Shown here: piece by piece, positions 49,754-61,909 of the stretch
Numbering within the stretch: position 1 is the stretch's first letter
How the letters are laid out: the number at the start of each line of letters is the position of its first letter
NCBI GenBank assembly: GCA_016800925.1
Contig: JABCPU010000026.1
Coordinates: forward strand, 62,001-126,000
DNA: 64,000 bases
Reading direction: 5' to 3'
Origin: Suillus spraguei
Taxonomy: Eukaryota; Basidiomycota; Agaricomycetes; Boletales; Suillaceae
Position numbers and translations under genes: made by a program
The notes under the pieces: model-generated
Seen by the model: the letters and a program-made list of their open reading frames with translations, nothing else
Told to the model about the DNA's origin: nothing
Databases searched by the model: none

Positions 49754-50842
49754 TCACAACTGATTAATCCTCCTTTCCTGGTGAATGACAGATATAACTT
49801 GCTGCCCAATCCACGTCTTGCCTGGCTCTATCTTCGCAAATCCCCTCACATAGCCTGGCTCAACACAAACATATCTTTCCCTACGACCCAGGTGTTAGCA
49901 TCCAAGTGCATGATCCAGTATATAAATGCTTACCATCCCCCATCTTCCATATCTCCCATTTTTGCACCTGCAGCCTGCTGAGGGTTCCAGACGACAACGT
50001 CCTTTAGCTCCCGAACTGTGATCTCTACGCCACCTCCTGGCCATGTGACTTCATATTTTCCCCCTGCATCTTCGTACACAGAGTCGGTAAACTGACGAAC
50101 GTCAACTCCTGCTCTAGTCTCGACTTTCGATTTGTTTCTAGCTTCTTCAGATGCCTCTGTCTTGTCAAAATAACTTTTATTTTGCAATGGGAAAACGAGG
50201 ACGTCATTTGCAGGGGCCCTAATATAGTTGTGGAACAAAGCCTGGAACTCGAGGTTGTCTGGTGGGTAAGCCGTGGAGGTCGACGTATTCGTGACGTGCA
50301 GATCAGTACTAATCTGATGCTCAGCCAGGGTAACGACGTAAGCCAGACGGAATGGTTTGTCATATTTTGCTATAATACCCGCGGTTGGCTCAAGCGCTGG
50401 GAGAAAATATATCAAACGACACAAATCCAGTGAAGCGGTACTTACTGAGTCTCACCGATACGCTCTCGTCATTGTCCATCACAATGCTATCGAATTTCCA
50501 CACTTCATTTCTAGCGAAACCATGCTGGGCAAGTTTCATGTGCTCTGGGTGGCTGGGAGGGCCAAAGCAAGGAAATATAACCGGAATGCCTCCTCGCACA
50601 GGCTTTGAGCCATCGACAGCGGCTTTGGATGAGACAAATAGTCGCTCAATTGGCTGAGGTTCGGCGATAGTTCCAGCCTTCCACGAAATGACTGTCGCAC
50701 CGTACAGAAGTAGTTCCACAGAGGAACCCTATTTCAGGAATCAGGATAATCAGCTATCAGTAACTATCTGCTTTTAGTCTAGTATACCACGGACCTTTGC
50801 ATGAATCAAAGTGACTCGCCCAGAAGCCTGTTTGACTGGCAT
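49754..50842 (-). CDS. Glucose-6-phosphate 1-epimerase (aldose-epimerase fold)
   Basis: The enzyme interconverts alpha and beta glucose 6-phosphate, like yeast YMR099C. The start MPVKQASGRVTLIHAK is joined by an intron to GSSVELLLYGATVISWK. Family landmarks are LFVSSKAAVDGSKPVRGGIP, VIFPCFGPPSHPEHMKLAQH with the catalytic-type His, HGFARNEVWKF, and later VVWNPQQ. The last exon reads YVCVEPGYVRGFAKIEPGKT, containing the conserved glutamate, and then ISVIHQERRINQL with a stop at 49754-49756. About four introns; about 290 residues, the normal size. Start 50840-50842. Confidence 0.92.
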
Positions 50843-52937
50843 CTTCGAAGTAGATGGTAAGCTTGAGTTGGCAACTATGAGATATACCTCTGGGATTACA
50901 CAGGCTAGTAGCGGCCCGATCCCCCGGACTGAGTAAGAGCCTGCCCTTAGTTAGAATCGCCTATTATGCCTAGCTAGTCTTCACACTTTGTCAACACTCT
51001 GTCACTCATGGCTTACATCTCTCCCACTGCCGACACTTCTCTCACACATCCTAACTTCTGGACGGGATTGTGATCATAGTCGGCCTTGGAGTCGAAAGTA
51101 CAAGAGAGTGGCGAAGAAGCCCTCTTATCGGCTTCCTCTGCGATTCTTTTGCAGCCCGGCAGTGATTCAAATAGGCAGATGCACATGTCGTTCCATTCAC
51201 GGCAGGAAAAATTTGTCCTGGATAGCTACTGACTTCTCGTCTGTTCAGCGTCTCCACTGTCCAGGCGATATTTTTGACACTGCACTTGTTATCGGTGCAG
51301 TCACATCTTCTGAACTTTTGCCATACTGTTATGGCGCCAGCTGCTTGTCGAGAATTGCTACTATCACGACACATTTGTGATATTAAGGGTCAAGGCGCCT
51401 TGTCTCATAGCACAGGAGGACTCTTTACTTCGACACCTCGAGCGTGGTCGATCGGTGCGTTCGTGCGCAGCATTACCGTCCTTGCCTACTTGGCGGACTG
51501 GGCAATTACAAAATTCGTGATCAAAGGATCAAGCAGCTTTGTTTCGTCGCACGTGATGACTTTTACTCTCTGACACCTCAGACATGGTTTATTGGTCCAT
51601 TCGCGGGCTCGCGTGTAGCACTGCCGTAGTGCGATATGCGCATAATGCGCCGTGCTGTTGTCTAGGTATACCTGCATAGAAAGGCACATCACGCAACCAT
51701 ATCATAGACACTACCTACCCCACATGGACAGGGAACAAGTCTTATTACAACTTCGGTGCTATATTGCAGAAGTCACCAGTAGTGTCACTCGCAGCCTCAG
51801 GACAAGTCATGGTCAAAGCATACGAGGACGATCTAACGGTGCTTCCGTGCTTTGTGCGGTGCGGTTCAACGTCGCTGGATTTATGGTCCAAACTTGTCAT
51901 GCCCAGACCCTGTCTTAATGTCGCAAGCCTGTACGTACTATCGATCCGATGAGGCTAGCTTCGAGCCAGATCTTGCTATATCCTGAGTTGTCTCGGGTGT
52001 GGGCGAATCTCTGTGTGCAGGCACGCAGCGAAGTGGAAGTCCATTGGGAATATTCTGCCAAGATTAGCACCAGTTGCGGGACTTGTCGAAGACTATGGAT
52101 GCCTTCTGTCGGGAGTACTACAGAATTGGTTGAGATTTTATCCATTTATATGTAACCCTTGGGGGCGGTGATTCATGGTTTGCTAGGTTGTGAGTTATTA
52201 TATATGATACTCGGCACTCTGATGCTGACGATGAGACTTCGCAGGGACTTTCAACCTGGATGAAGGTGCCCCTCCGTCGTCGCGAGGTAGACCTCATGGC
52301 TTGCGCTAGGGTCTGTCGTCTTCAGCTGAGCCATTGGGCCCACTGTTGATGATATTCGCTTAATTTTTTGCTATTTCTCTTCTTCGTGAAGAGCTTTCCA
52401 CAGTGGTCAAATATCCGTTGGTGACGAGCTTCATTCCGCTACGGTTGGCGGGAAGAAATTGCTATATTCCCTCGTCTATAAAGATAATTTTTAAAGTCTA
52501 AGGAGCAGTACTACTTCCAGTTCCGATTCCGGCGAAATGTCTCACGAATACCCACCCGGGCCATCAGTCATGTAGTGATTGAGTCCTTCAGTGATGGTCC
52601 GCAGTATGGAGTGAGCGCGATTATTGTGTTTCTCATATTTTGCGCTCTGTAGTCATAAGTTGCAAACTTGAACGATAATAGCCTGGTTATTGAATTAATT
52701 GAATATACCTCAGAGTAAACAAAGATACCCTTCATCTTGATCACGCTTAATCAAGAACAGATCACAAAGTTGCCCTCAACATTTAATCACTAGACGTCAC
52801 ACCTTCCAACACAACCACCTCCAGTCTTGCGACCCTGTAAAGGTATAGCAGGCTAGTATCTGACTTGTTGAATAGTGAGAAGCCCCCGCGTGATTTCTCA
52901 ACTGGGACTGAACGTCTCTTGATACAGCGCCACTGCG
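50843..52937. other. 2.1-kb gap with scattered coding-like stretches
   Basis: No complete gene is visible between the divergent epimerase and PP2A-A genes. Several plus-strand stretches look coding in composition but break quickly. One from 51007 opens MAYISPTADTSLTHPNFW. One near 51081 reads about 50 residues including EEALLSASSAILLQPGSD. One near 51748-51950 includes SPVVSLAASGQVMVKAYE, and one near 51950-52155 includes ILLYPELSRVWANLCVQ. No splice pattern joins them into one frame, and I recognise no family. A decayed gene or an orphan gene with many introns are both possible. The last 300 bp should be the PP2A-A promoter. Confidence 0.4.
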
Positions 52938-55131
52938 ATGGAACCCGGATACACTATGGAGGACGTGAGTCTGATCATCGAAATTCTATAGTGAACAGCA
53001 TGAAAGCAACATATTATTGTTACAGATTGCACCTATTGCTGTTCTAATGGACGAACTGCGCTCGGAAGACGTCCAATTACGCCTCAACGCAATTCACAGC
53101 ATACCCACGATTGCACTTGCTTTAGGGCCAGATCGCGCCCGTGACGAGCTTGTTCCATTCTTGCAAGATTCCGTCGATGATGAGGATGAGGTACTACTGG
53201 CTCTGGCCAAAGAACTTGGAAGGAATTTTGAGGAGTATATCGGTGGCAAGCAATTCGCGCATGTGCTGCTAGGCCCCCTGGAGAATTTATCCGCAGTAGA
53301 GGAAACCCTGGTACGGGACAAGGTGCGTGTCCTTAAGAGATGTAGCTGGATTTATTGGTTGATAAGTTATGCATTTGCCAACAGGCTGCAGAATCTATTG
53401 CGAAAATAGCTGAAGTTCTATCTACTCCGCAAATTGAAGAGTTTTACATTCCACTCTTGAAGCGGCTCTCACAGGGCGAATGGTTTACATCGCGCACCTC
53501 TTCTGCTGCCCTGTATCCTCCAGTTTACAATAAAGTATCGTGGTCAATCCAGGAGGATCTCCGGAAGGGCTTCGCCGCTCTGGGTGCAGATGATACGCCT
53601 ATGGTCAGACGTGCCGCAGCAAAGTGGCTTGGGGTGCGTAATATCTATTCCGTCTCTGCGCCGATTGAAGTGCTAACTTTTGGGTAGCCATTTGTTAAAA
53701 ACCTGTCAAAACAACATGTCTTGTCGGATGGGCTACCCATCTATCGCAGGCTCCAATCTGATGATCAAGATTCTGTGCGCTTACTCACAGTAGAAGATCT
53801 TATTGTTATCGCGAAGCAACTTACGCCACCCGAGGTGAAGGAGCAGCTATTGAAGCAAATCAGACACAGTATTGCTGATAAGAGCTGGCGAGTGCGATAT
53901 ATGGCCGCAACACACTTCAATGAGGTGGGTCCCCGGTGCCGGGATCTACGTTTAACTGGATGACACAATTCATATTGGCGTTTAGCTCGCAGAAGCCGTC
54001 GGTACAGAATTGGTCAGGGAGGAGTTAATAGGGCAATATGTGCAGCTTCTGAAAGATAACGAGGCAGAAGTACGCACAGCGGCTGCAGGACAAATCCCAG
54101 GTATGGTGATCAATGTCGCCATAGAGTAGTTTTTGATTCCGCCCTTGACTTTCAGGGTTTTCGAAACTCCTCGAGAAGGAAGTCATCCTTGCACGCATTG
54201 TGCCTTGCGTACGCGACCTTTCGCACGACGCGTCTCAGCACGTGCGAGCTGCCCTCGCAAATCATATCAGTGGCCTTGCACCGCTCTTGGGCAGAGATGC
54301 TACTATTGAGCACCTCCTACCCTTGTTCCTTCATCTATTGAAGGACGAATTTCCTGAAGTTCGGCTCAATGTCATCAGTAAGCTCGAGACTGTGAATGGC
54401 GGTAAGCTCGCTTCCCGTCTTCACGCGAATGGCTCTCTGAAATTGCTGCTGTTAGTAATTGATATCGAACTCCTGTCTGATAGTCTTCTCCCCGCCATCA
54501 TTGAGCTTGCAGAGGATAAGTCATGGCGTGTCAGACAAGCTATCATAGAATATATCCCCCTTCTCGCAACACAACTCGGCAAACCTTTCTTCGACGAACA
54601 GCTCGGGAACCTGTGCATGTCCTGGTTGGGCGACACGGTCTTCAGTATACGTGAATCTGCAACCATCAACCTCAAGAAACTGACGGAAGTCTTCGGCGTC
54701 GATTGGGCAAAGGTTCAGATTGTCCCCAAGGTCATGGGTATGGGGCAACATCCAAACTACCTCTACAGGATGACCACTGTGCAAGCAATTACAGTACGTG
54801 TTCATCTTTACTGGCCTGGCAGTGATTTGAGCGGATCTTCAAATTGTAGACTATCGCACCTTCCTTGAATCTTGCAATCGTTCAAGCTGAGATTATCGGG
54901 CCGCTCCTGCAGCTTGCTGAAGACCCCATCCCGAATATCCGCTTCAACGTTGCCAAGTCTCTAGAAATTCTTGCCACAACTTATGGAAATACTGCGGAGG
55001 GTCGCGAATTTGTCCGCAAAAGCATTGTTCCGGTGCTAGAACAACAGAAAACAGATTCCGACGCAGACGTGCGTTACTTCGCCGCACGAGCCTTTCAAAA
55101 AGCGTCAGCGGATATGTTAGGCAAGTGTTGA
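52938..55131 (+). CDS. Protein phosphatase 2A scaffold subunit A (PR65/Tpd3)
   Basis: This HEAT-repeat scaffold joins the PP2A catalytic subunit to its regulatory B subunit. The short first exon MEPGYTMED is spliced to [24 protein letters not shown] repeats follow throughout: [85 protein letters not shown] and [12 protein letters not shown]. The end is [10 protein letters not shown] with a stop at 55129-55131. I count about seven introns and about 600 residues, which is the usual length. One intron joins VNG to [13 protein letters not shown] near 54463. The gene is divergent from the epimerase, but across a 2-kb gap. Confidence 0.95.
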
Positions 55132-55821
55132 AAGCACGAAAAAATCATCAGTGATGTTGACCTGAATAGCACAGGTTGATTAGGCGGTCTTTGCGGTCTG
55201 CACATACCCCCCTTTTGAGTCTTTTCTCGCACTTACGAACATTCCAAGAGAATAAATAGTACCGTACCTTCTTTTGTGCTCAATGAATCATGAACTGCAG
55301 ACAAAACCTGCCTATTATGCTCCGTGCCAACGCGTAGCGCATCTGCTTACATTCGCGAAGGCCCTCTTTGTGGATTGGTGCAGATAATCTGAGTCTTTAA
55401 GAAGCTTGCTCACGATTCTACAAGTGGTATTGTGTTCTCATATCAATGATGGTCATTAGGCATTATAAAAATTTTCACAGTGTCATGACCCGCTCATTAG
55501 TTCATGTGAAAGGTTCAACAGGCTTAATCTTGCACACCACCCATCTCGTGGTGAATTGCTTTTCATCACGTGATATGAGCGCGAGGTGGGGGGGCCAATC
55601 AGAAACGAGGCTTGATTAATAAGGTTTGGTGATATTAGGGTATAAGAATGCAGTCTCACCGGATGAGTTGTACTTTTGCCTTCTACCACAACTATCGCAA
55701 GTCTGGGAACTTGTTGTCCACATTGTTCCTTTAGTCCATATTTCTTATAACTTCAGCGCGAGTCGCTTGTCTCAATATCTATAACCCTTCTTCACGCTCC
55801 TTTTAATCCCACTCCTTCGAT
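55132..55821. other. Intergenic region before the secreted orphan gene
   Basis: This holds the PP2A-A 3' UTR and the promoter of the next gene. The final 80 bp are pyrimidine-rich, typical of a strong fungal leader. No gene is seen. Confidence 0.45.
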
Positions 55822-56766
55822 ATGCCGGTCATGCGCTCTCTCCTTGTCATCCTACCCGCTGCCGCCATGACGTTGATGCTTAGCACGCCTTTTGCAGTGC
55901 AGCATGCTCTAGCCAAACCAATCGCAATGCCGTCTTCACCAAGGGCCTTTGGCGGGTTCGCGAATATCGCTGCTAGAACCGACAGGTTACCAACACCTAA
56001 GCGTCTAGCTTCTCACACTACAGCCATACCAGCAAAGTCCCCGAAGGCGCCATCGCGGATAACTGCGGGGCACGCGGAACGTAAAGCCGCCAGGAGTGTT
56101 CCACCTGTGTCCCGTGAACCATCCGCCAGTGCCCATGGAAGCTCGAATGCATCAAGCGGTAAGCTTGCTCGTCTACGAAAATATCACAGTCAGGCCTTGC
56201 AGTACGCCACAAACTATCGTACGTCGGTAAATTGAGAATCGGGTTGTTTGTGACCTTTACGTATCGCTCTCACATAGACAACCTGGCCTCAAATGCAACG
56301 GCTGCGTCCGCTTCCGACCCCGCATTCCAACAGCAGGCATCGACAGAGCTCTCTGGATTCAACACGAACTTTGTGGGCTTCACTTCTGTTCTAGCAGAGC
56401 TTGGTGGTGACCACGGCGTCGCAAACCTGGATCCTACCAACAACCTAGAGACCTTGCTAGAGAGCATCATCAACGCCAACAAGGACATCCTCACCGTTAC
56501 TTACAACCTTGTTGTCTCATTACCCATCATTGGTCCGATCTTGGGTCCCAGTAAGTCTCAGTCATTTCTTACGTGCGTAACGGTAATGAATCGTCTTTGT
56601 AGTTGTGTATGATCTCAAATGTACTCTGGACGACCTACTGGACATTGTTGAGAACCTGACCGATGCTATCGTCAACGCGATCCAACCCCTCCTTCAGGCT
56701 GTTCTCGGCAAGGCTGTTACAGCGACATGCGCGTCTGGCGTCCAGGTTGCAGGTCTTTGCATATAA
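55822..56766 (+). CDS. Secreted protein of unknown function
   Basis: I do not recognise the family. The first 31 residues form a clear signal peptide (MPVMRSLLVILPAAAMTLML, then small residues ending ALA before KPIAMPSS). The next 90 residues are Pro/Ser/Ala-rich and basic. After an intron near 56217-56276 comes an Ala/Ser/Asn-rich helical region (NLASNATAASASDPAFQQQA), then hydrophobic NLVVSLPIIGPILGP. The third exon holds three Cys residues, one in KCTLDDLLDIVENL and two near the end (ATCASGVQVAGLC). Two introns give about 260 residues; stop at 56764-56766. Such proteins are common in agaricomycete secretomes. A wall or surface role is a guess. Confidence 0.75.
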
Positions 56767-57527
56767 CATATGGTCAGATTCGATTTCTTCTATAACCACA
56801 AACTATGTATCTATAGAACCCATGCGCTGGCGCTTCTACTAGAGCGCCGTACGAATTTGTTTTGTACTTACCTTACCACTGTATTATCACGGACTTCTTC
56901 ATGCTTTTAAACTATCTATTGCTGTTCGCTCGACCACCTTGAAAAAAAGAAACTGTCCATTATTGTGGACTTCGGTTAGAGTATAATGCACGAGAATGTC
57001 TTAAATCCGAGTGATGCTCTGAAATATGAGTTGACGCTAAGATCTGAAATGCACCTGACTGAAAGTGAGCTCCAAATATCTACAGCATCCACTCGGCGGT
57101 GGCTATCACTGTATCCACCACCATATTGCTGCTCGTTTTCTTGCTGTTAGTATGTCCTGTTTTACATTTCTCTCTTTCACACATGTACATGAATGGTATT
57201 AGGGAATTTGATCCAACCCTGTAATTGCGGTATGCCCGAAAAATCTGGTGTACATTATCAATACTCGACCATCAGATCAAACCAATTTTTTTTGTCCCTC
57301 GCGAAATAGTTGACCTGCCGTACGCGTGTGCAAGTCCACTCAGGCTCAACTAGCTTTGATTGCGTGAACATAGAAAGTAGAAAGTTTGCATACAATAGCT
57401 TTCACCCACGGTGTGCTGCTGACCGAAGGGGATCGCTTGTCATTATTATTCACGTATTTGTTGTTACATAGAGAGGGTACAGTTCCGGTGCACATTGATA
57501 TTGGATGATCTCGTAAAGGAGGGCAGC
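56767..57527. other. Intergenic region, secreted orphan / Tic20-like gene
   Basis: The two flanking genes converge here. The sequence is AT-rich with a poly-T run near 57289. I see no gene or clear repeat. Confidence 0.4.
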
Positions 57528-58290
57528 TCATTCCTCAAACACCCATCTCTCAGCGAGCGGCCCAATTCTTGGGAGATGGTAACGTGCAAGACCTTCGCGC
57601 GAAGCTCCGAGGTATGCTCGTGCGCTGAAATGTGTGAACTTGGAACTTATCAACTCTACGGATCACTCACGCCATGAAAAGTGCGGAAAGTGCGAATGTG
57701 ATAGTGAGGAATGACCGCATCCATGAAGGAAAACCAAGTAGTGATGCAAATATGCGCACCAATAGCAGAGGTGTCATTAGCAAGGCAGACTGGTAGGCTG
57801 TTAATGATGAGCTTAGTGGTAAGTCAGTGAGGAAGCAGAGAAGGTCACCGTGAAACCGAACATAATCGTTATGAATTTCCAGTACAAGTAATACAAAAGC
57901 TGAGGTAAATGATGACACGAAGGAATGATCGCTCATGCTTGTATAACTTACCTGAGATTGGACCCAATATATATGCGAAGGCTGATAGAACGTCCACGCG
58001 CATTCCATAACTTGTTTCCCACTGATTCTGCTGAACATCTTCCTGAATATCCTCATGCCCGTTTATCGAATTGTTAAATGTAGGAAGACCGCCAGACTGA
58101 TAAGATATCTCTGTTCCTCGTGAGGATGAGTGAACAGGGAACCATGACCGCGCTTTGGAGCTTGAAGATGGCGCTGATCGGTAGGAAGAATCATCTGGTG
58201 GAGGGGTCTACATTTTTTGGTCCAATTTACTCATGAAGTATTGAGAGTACTTACATAGGGCGCGAACGAAGAGGCAAAGCTGGACGACAT
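57528..58290 (-). CDS. Small multi-pass membrane protein, DUF4870/Tic20-like
   Basis: The start MSSSFASSFAPY is spliced to a Ser/Pro-rich segment. Three hydrophobic helices follow: RVDVLSAFAYILGPISALVL, LLVLEIHNDYVRFHAYQSAL (the HNDYVRFHAYQS stretch is the family hallmark) and SWMRSFLTITFALSALFMA. The last exons, about 57600 to 57528, read AYLRSFA and IGPLAERWVFEE before the stop at 57528-57530. The joins over the final short introns are less certain than the core. Length is about 190 residues. The membrane location is safe; the function of this family in fungi is unknown. It is divergent from RPS24 with 187 bp between starts. Confidence 0.72.
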
Positions 58291-58477
58291 AGCTTAGCTA
58301 TGATATCACAACCGGGAGTTTAAGGCTAAGGTGCCGTCTAACCCCTTTTGGGCAAAAACAGGTGGCTGTGTCCGGACTCTGCCGAACGGACTTCGATCTC
58401 CTTACGCCCATACACACCATCTCGTCAAGACCCCGGGAAGAAGAAAAGGTCACAAAACGTCAAGGACGACAAAAATC
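58291..58477. promoter_or_regulatory. Bidirectional promoter, Tic20-like gene / RPS24
   Basis: These 187 bp separate two divergent start codons, one of them a ribosomal protein gene. Shared control is inferred from spacing. Confidence 0.5.
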
Positions 58478-59137
58478 ATGGTGAGAGTTCCTGTCGAATG
58501 CTGCAGGTTGCTGTATCATGTCAAATCGTCGAAACCGAGCGAGATCTGCGGTTGGGAGGCGATGGATGGTACTCATGCAGGTTGGATGTACTAAGCTTAC
58601 GGTTTATGACTTCAGGCCGACAACGCAGCACCCGTCACCCTCCGCGCTCGTAAATTCATCACCAACCGCCTTCTCGCGCGTCGTCAATTTGTTCTCGAGG
58701 TCCTTCACCCATCGCGGCCGAATGTGCCAAAAGCCGAGCTTGCGGAGAAGTTGGCTACTATGTACAAGACGGAAAAAGCACGTGTAGTCTGCTTCGGTTT
58801 CCGAACACAATTTGGTGGTGGACGTAGCACTGGATTTGCGCTGATTTACGACGATGAGGCATCACAGAAGAGGTTCGAACCTAAGCACAGACTGGTCCAG
58901 GTAAGCTTATGTTCTCCCTGTCACACGACTACTGTCTCATTCTCTATTCAACCAGTCTGGCCTTGAGACCAAGGTTGACAAGCCTTCACGTAAACTGCGA
59001 CACGAGAGAAAGAACCGCGCGAAGAAGGTAAGATGATCCCTTCAATCGTGGTCATACAATGCACTGATGCACTTTGTCTGCAGTTCCGTGGTACCAAGAA
59101 GACTAAGGCTGCTGAACCTGCTAAGAAGGGCAAGTAA
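58478..59137 (+). CDS. RPS24: 40S ribosomal protein eS24
   Basis: This is small-subunit ribosomal protein eS24. The coding part of exon 1 is only the ATG at 58478-58480. A 135-nt intron (58481-58615) with a TACTAAG branch-like site follows. Exon 2 begins [20 protein letters not shown] and continues [38 protein letters not shown] and [17 protein letters not shown]. Two more introns precede [20 protein letters not shown] and the Lys-rich tail ending PAKKGK. Stop at 59135-59137. Length is about 135 residues, as expected. Confidence 0.96.
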
Positions 59138-59414
59138 ACACTGCTCTCTTACATTAATCTATATCTTTTTCTTGCTCGGGTGCCCCCCCTACTATGGAGA
59201 ACCAGTCGAGCGAGCTGTACCTATGGCGTATGTCATACTCACAACCACATTCATGAATCATATGCACATGCGGCTCACAAGCATCTCCATTGGAATTTAT
59301 GCGTTTTCTAAGAGTATTACAAGACCAGTTGATTGTGTTGGGTATCGATGTAGTGGTAATATAGTTGGACATAGAGGTCTACGAAGGGATAAAACACAAA
59401 GTAAGGCTAAAGCT

Positions 59415-60975
59415 TCAAAAGCCGAGCTTCTTGTGAATGATTTCCGGATCTTCTTGATACTCTTCTGCTGATACCCACATCTGTGGATGTTTCAGAACCG
59501 CCTACATAGAACAAGTTGAGACCAACCTTCTTGAAAGTTCCAAGACCTGCAAGAATAGAACCACCTATCCACGTCGAGTATTTGCGTTCCGGGGGGGCGT
59601 AAATCTTGATTTTGACATCTTTCAAAGCCAACTTCTTGATTTCGTTCAGAAGACGGTCGCCAAAGCCTTCAAGAAGATGCTATCAATGCAAGTGACTTGC
59701 CTACTAAAGTTTACGGACCTTTGCATAACGTGCTGCCTCCACTGAGCACGATGTTCGAAAAGAGACTCTTCCGCAGATCCAAATCAACTCGATTGATGGA
59801 ATCTACAACAACCTGATGAACACCAGCATATTCCTGTCCAATGAGCTCTGGATTAAATAATATTTCGGGAGCGCGAAACCGCTCAGGTCCCAACTGCAAA
59901 AAAGATGTGACTAGCATCTCCACACTGGAAGCTAGGAACTCACTTGAACTACGTTTCCATCCGGAAGACGGAACTCTTCAGTCCGACCCACCGTGTCCTT
60001 CTCCTCTTTAGAAGGATTTAGTGCGATATAACAGCACTTTTCCTTTATTATCCGAACAACTTCTCTTTCCGCAGTCGTGTGCAGATGATAGCCAGATTTT
60101 CTTAGCAACAGTTGTAGATGGTCAGTTACATCTCTGTGTAATGCGACATGTGAGAGTTTTATTCGACAGGAAGATGGGCATCATACCTTCCGGCGACATC
60201 CACTCTCCGAATCGCGTGAGGCATGGAGAAACCCTCAAATACTGGGACAGCATGTGTAACACCATCTCCAGAGTCGAGTACTATGCCAGTCGTCCGCCCT
60301 GAAGAATATCTATAGATAGTTCGAAGGGGCTAAAACAAATACGACGAGCGAATAGCTTACAGCGAAAGAACAGCCTGTACGGACAGGAAGAGAGCCGGAA
60401 CATTGAATGTATCAAAGAATATCTGAGCAGCTACATCACGATTACTCCTTGGATTGAGCGGTGCTTCGGTCAAGAGAACTGGATGCTTTCAGGCATTCTG
60501 ATCGGAACGTCCTGACATCTATATTAGATAAAGGGACATACCTCTTCACTGAGGGTCCCAAGCTCTTCAGCATATATCCAACTCCATATCCGTTCCATGT
60601 CATCCCAATCAGTTACAATACCATGTTCCATAGGGTATTTGATCTTGAGAAGACCGCGGAACTCTTGTGCGCGACGACCGATGAAGACATCGCCTTCAAG
60701 AGCACCGGCCATGACGCGCACGTGCTTTGGTCTCCCAACGCTAGAAATTCAAGTGATTGGAACTACACGTTGACCAGCATTGCGTTGTAAAACGTACAAT
60801 GATGGGAAAAAGCATTTCGGATGATCTTGACCCGCAAAACCCGCTTTGATAGTCCCTGAACCCTGCCAAAACCATGGAGCTGAGCCCACTGCACGCGCCG
60901 TAGTTGGAAGATGAGCGTTACATTGTCTATCACCACAGGTTGATTTGTGAGGACATCCTCAAATTCTCCCGACAT
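59415..60975 (-). CDS. ARP1: Actin-related protein Arp1 (centractin), dynactin filament subunit
   Basis: Arp1 builds the short actin-like filament of dynactin, the dynein cargo adaptor. The start [18 protein letters not shown] joins over an intron to [20 protein letters not shown], the phosphate-1 loop. Further landmarks are [40 protein letters not shown], the phosphate-2 region [27 protein letters not shown], and the C-terminus [19 protein letters not shown] followed by [11 protein letters not shown]. The residues that differ from actin (VLTNQPV, EGDVFIG) are typical of Arp1. About eight introns; about 385 residues. Stop 59415-59417, start 60973-60975. Confidence 0.95.
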
Positions 60976-61135
60976 CCCAATGATAATGAACAAAAAAGTT
61001 TTAGGTAAGAAAAGTTAGAGATTCAGTTTGACGATCAAATGTGCTTGTAGGTGAAAGTAGACGCGTTTGAGTGTTTAAGCGTGTTTCTCACATAATGTCA
61101 CGTCCACCAGCTGGCTCCTGGCCACAACACTCGTC
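60976..61135. promoter_or_regulatory. Bidirectional promoter, ARP1 / membrane orphan
   Basis: These 160 bp separate divergent start codons. An ATG also occurs at about 61095 in another frame; the one at 61136 is used here because it opens a signal-peptide frame that joins later exons. Confidence 0.45.
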
Positions 61136-61909
61136 ATGGCACGACATGGTCTCACGCGGCTTATTAGCTTTCTCTTTATTACGCTCATACTCAGCATCGT
61201 ACGTCGAATTAATCTTTATCTAACCCTTCAATTAACGGGTTTTGGCAGGTGCCAGTCGAAGCTACCATGAATAAGTGGGAGGTGACAAACTTCTGCAAAT
61301 GTGAGTCCCTTGAACTTAATCATCCATGCTGCAGCAACTAATCACAATTTAGGCATATGCTTCTCTGCAAACTATACGATTCTATCCCTGAATATTCCCG
61401 ACAACCCCTCCAAACCTTGTTTGTCGTGCACTAAGCAGTGGTGCTTGGATCAGAACCTACCTATCTGCGATGGTGCATCTCTTGGCGATACAGATCCGGA
61501 CACTGCGACCGGCCTAGAGGGAGATGTAGAAGCGCGATGTTTTCGTGTGTCTTCAATTTCCTTGTGTCTGTCAACGTTAATGTGTCCCTACCAGAACGAG
61601 ATTCTCCTAGGGACCAGCTTGTGGTCACCCTATTTTTGTTGATTATCCTCGGACTGTTACTTGGTGTCAGCATTAAAAACCGCATGCTCAAGGCAGGCTT
61701 GGATTCTAGTACGGCATGGTCTGCCAGCAGGCGCTGGTGGGAGGTTCGTATAGTTTCTTTTCGATTTGAATGATACTGAGTCACAATTGCAGGAATGGTT
61801 ACCGCGTGGGTATTCCGAAGTCTATAACCTTCATGAGCGTTCTGTTCGTTCCACTGGCAATGGCAGTCAAGGAAATTACAGAGAGTTGTCGAATACGCTT
61901 CCTATGTAG
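61136..61909 (+). CDS. Cys-rich single-pass membrane protein of unknown function
   Basis: I do not know a name for this family. The start MARHGLTRLISFLFITLILS is a signal peptide or anchor. The lumenal part has a regular Cys set: FCKCICFSANYTILSL, PCLSCTKQWCLDQNLPICDG, then EARCFQRDSP. One transmembrane helix follows (QLVVTLFLLIILGLLLGVSI) and a short cytosolic tail of about 70 residues with RRWWEEWLPRGYSEVYNLHE. About four introns with correct phase join the exons, which makes the gene credible. Stop at 61907-61909. The topology suggests an ER, Golgi or vacuole protein. The Cys pattern implies disulfides or metal binding. Confidence 0.75.

Noticed and set aside
49700..49790. tRNA-like stretch with box A TGGTCTAATGG and near-complementary ends
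   Set aside because: No B box or T-loop is present, arms do not pair, and the right part is the last exon of the epimerase gene on the minus strand.
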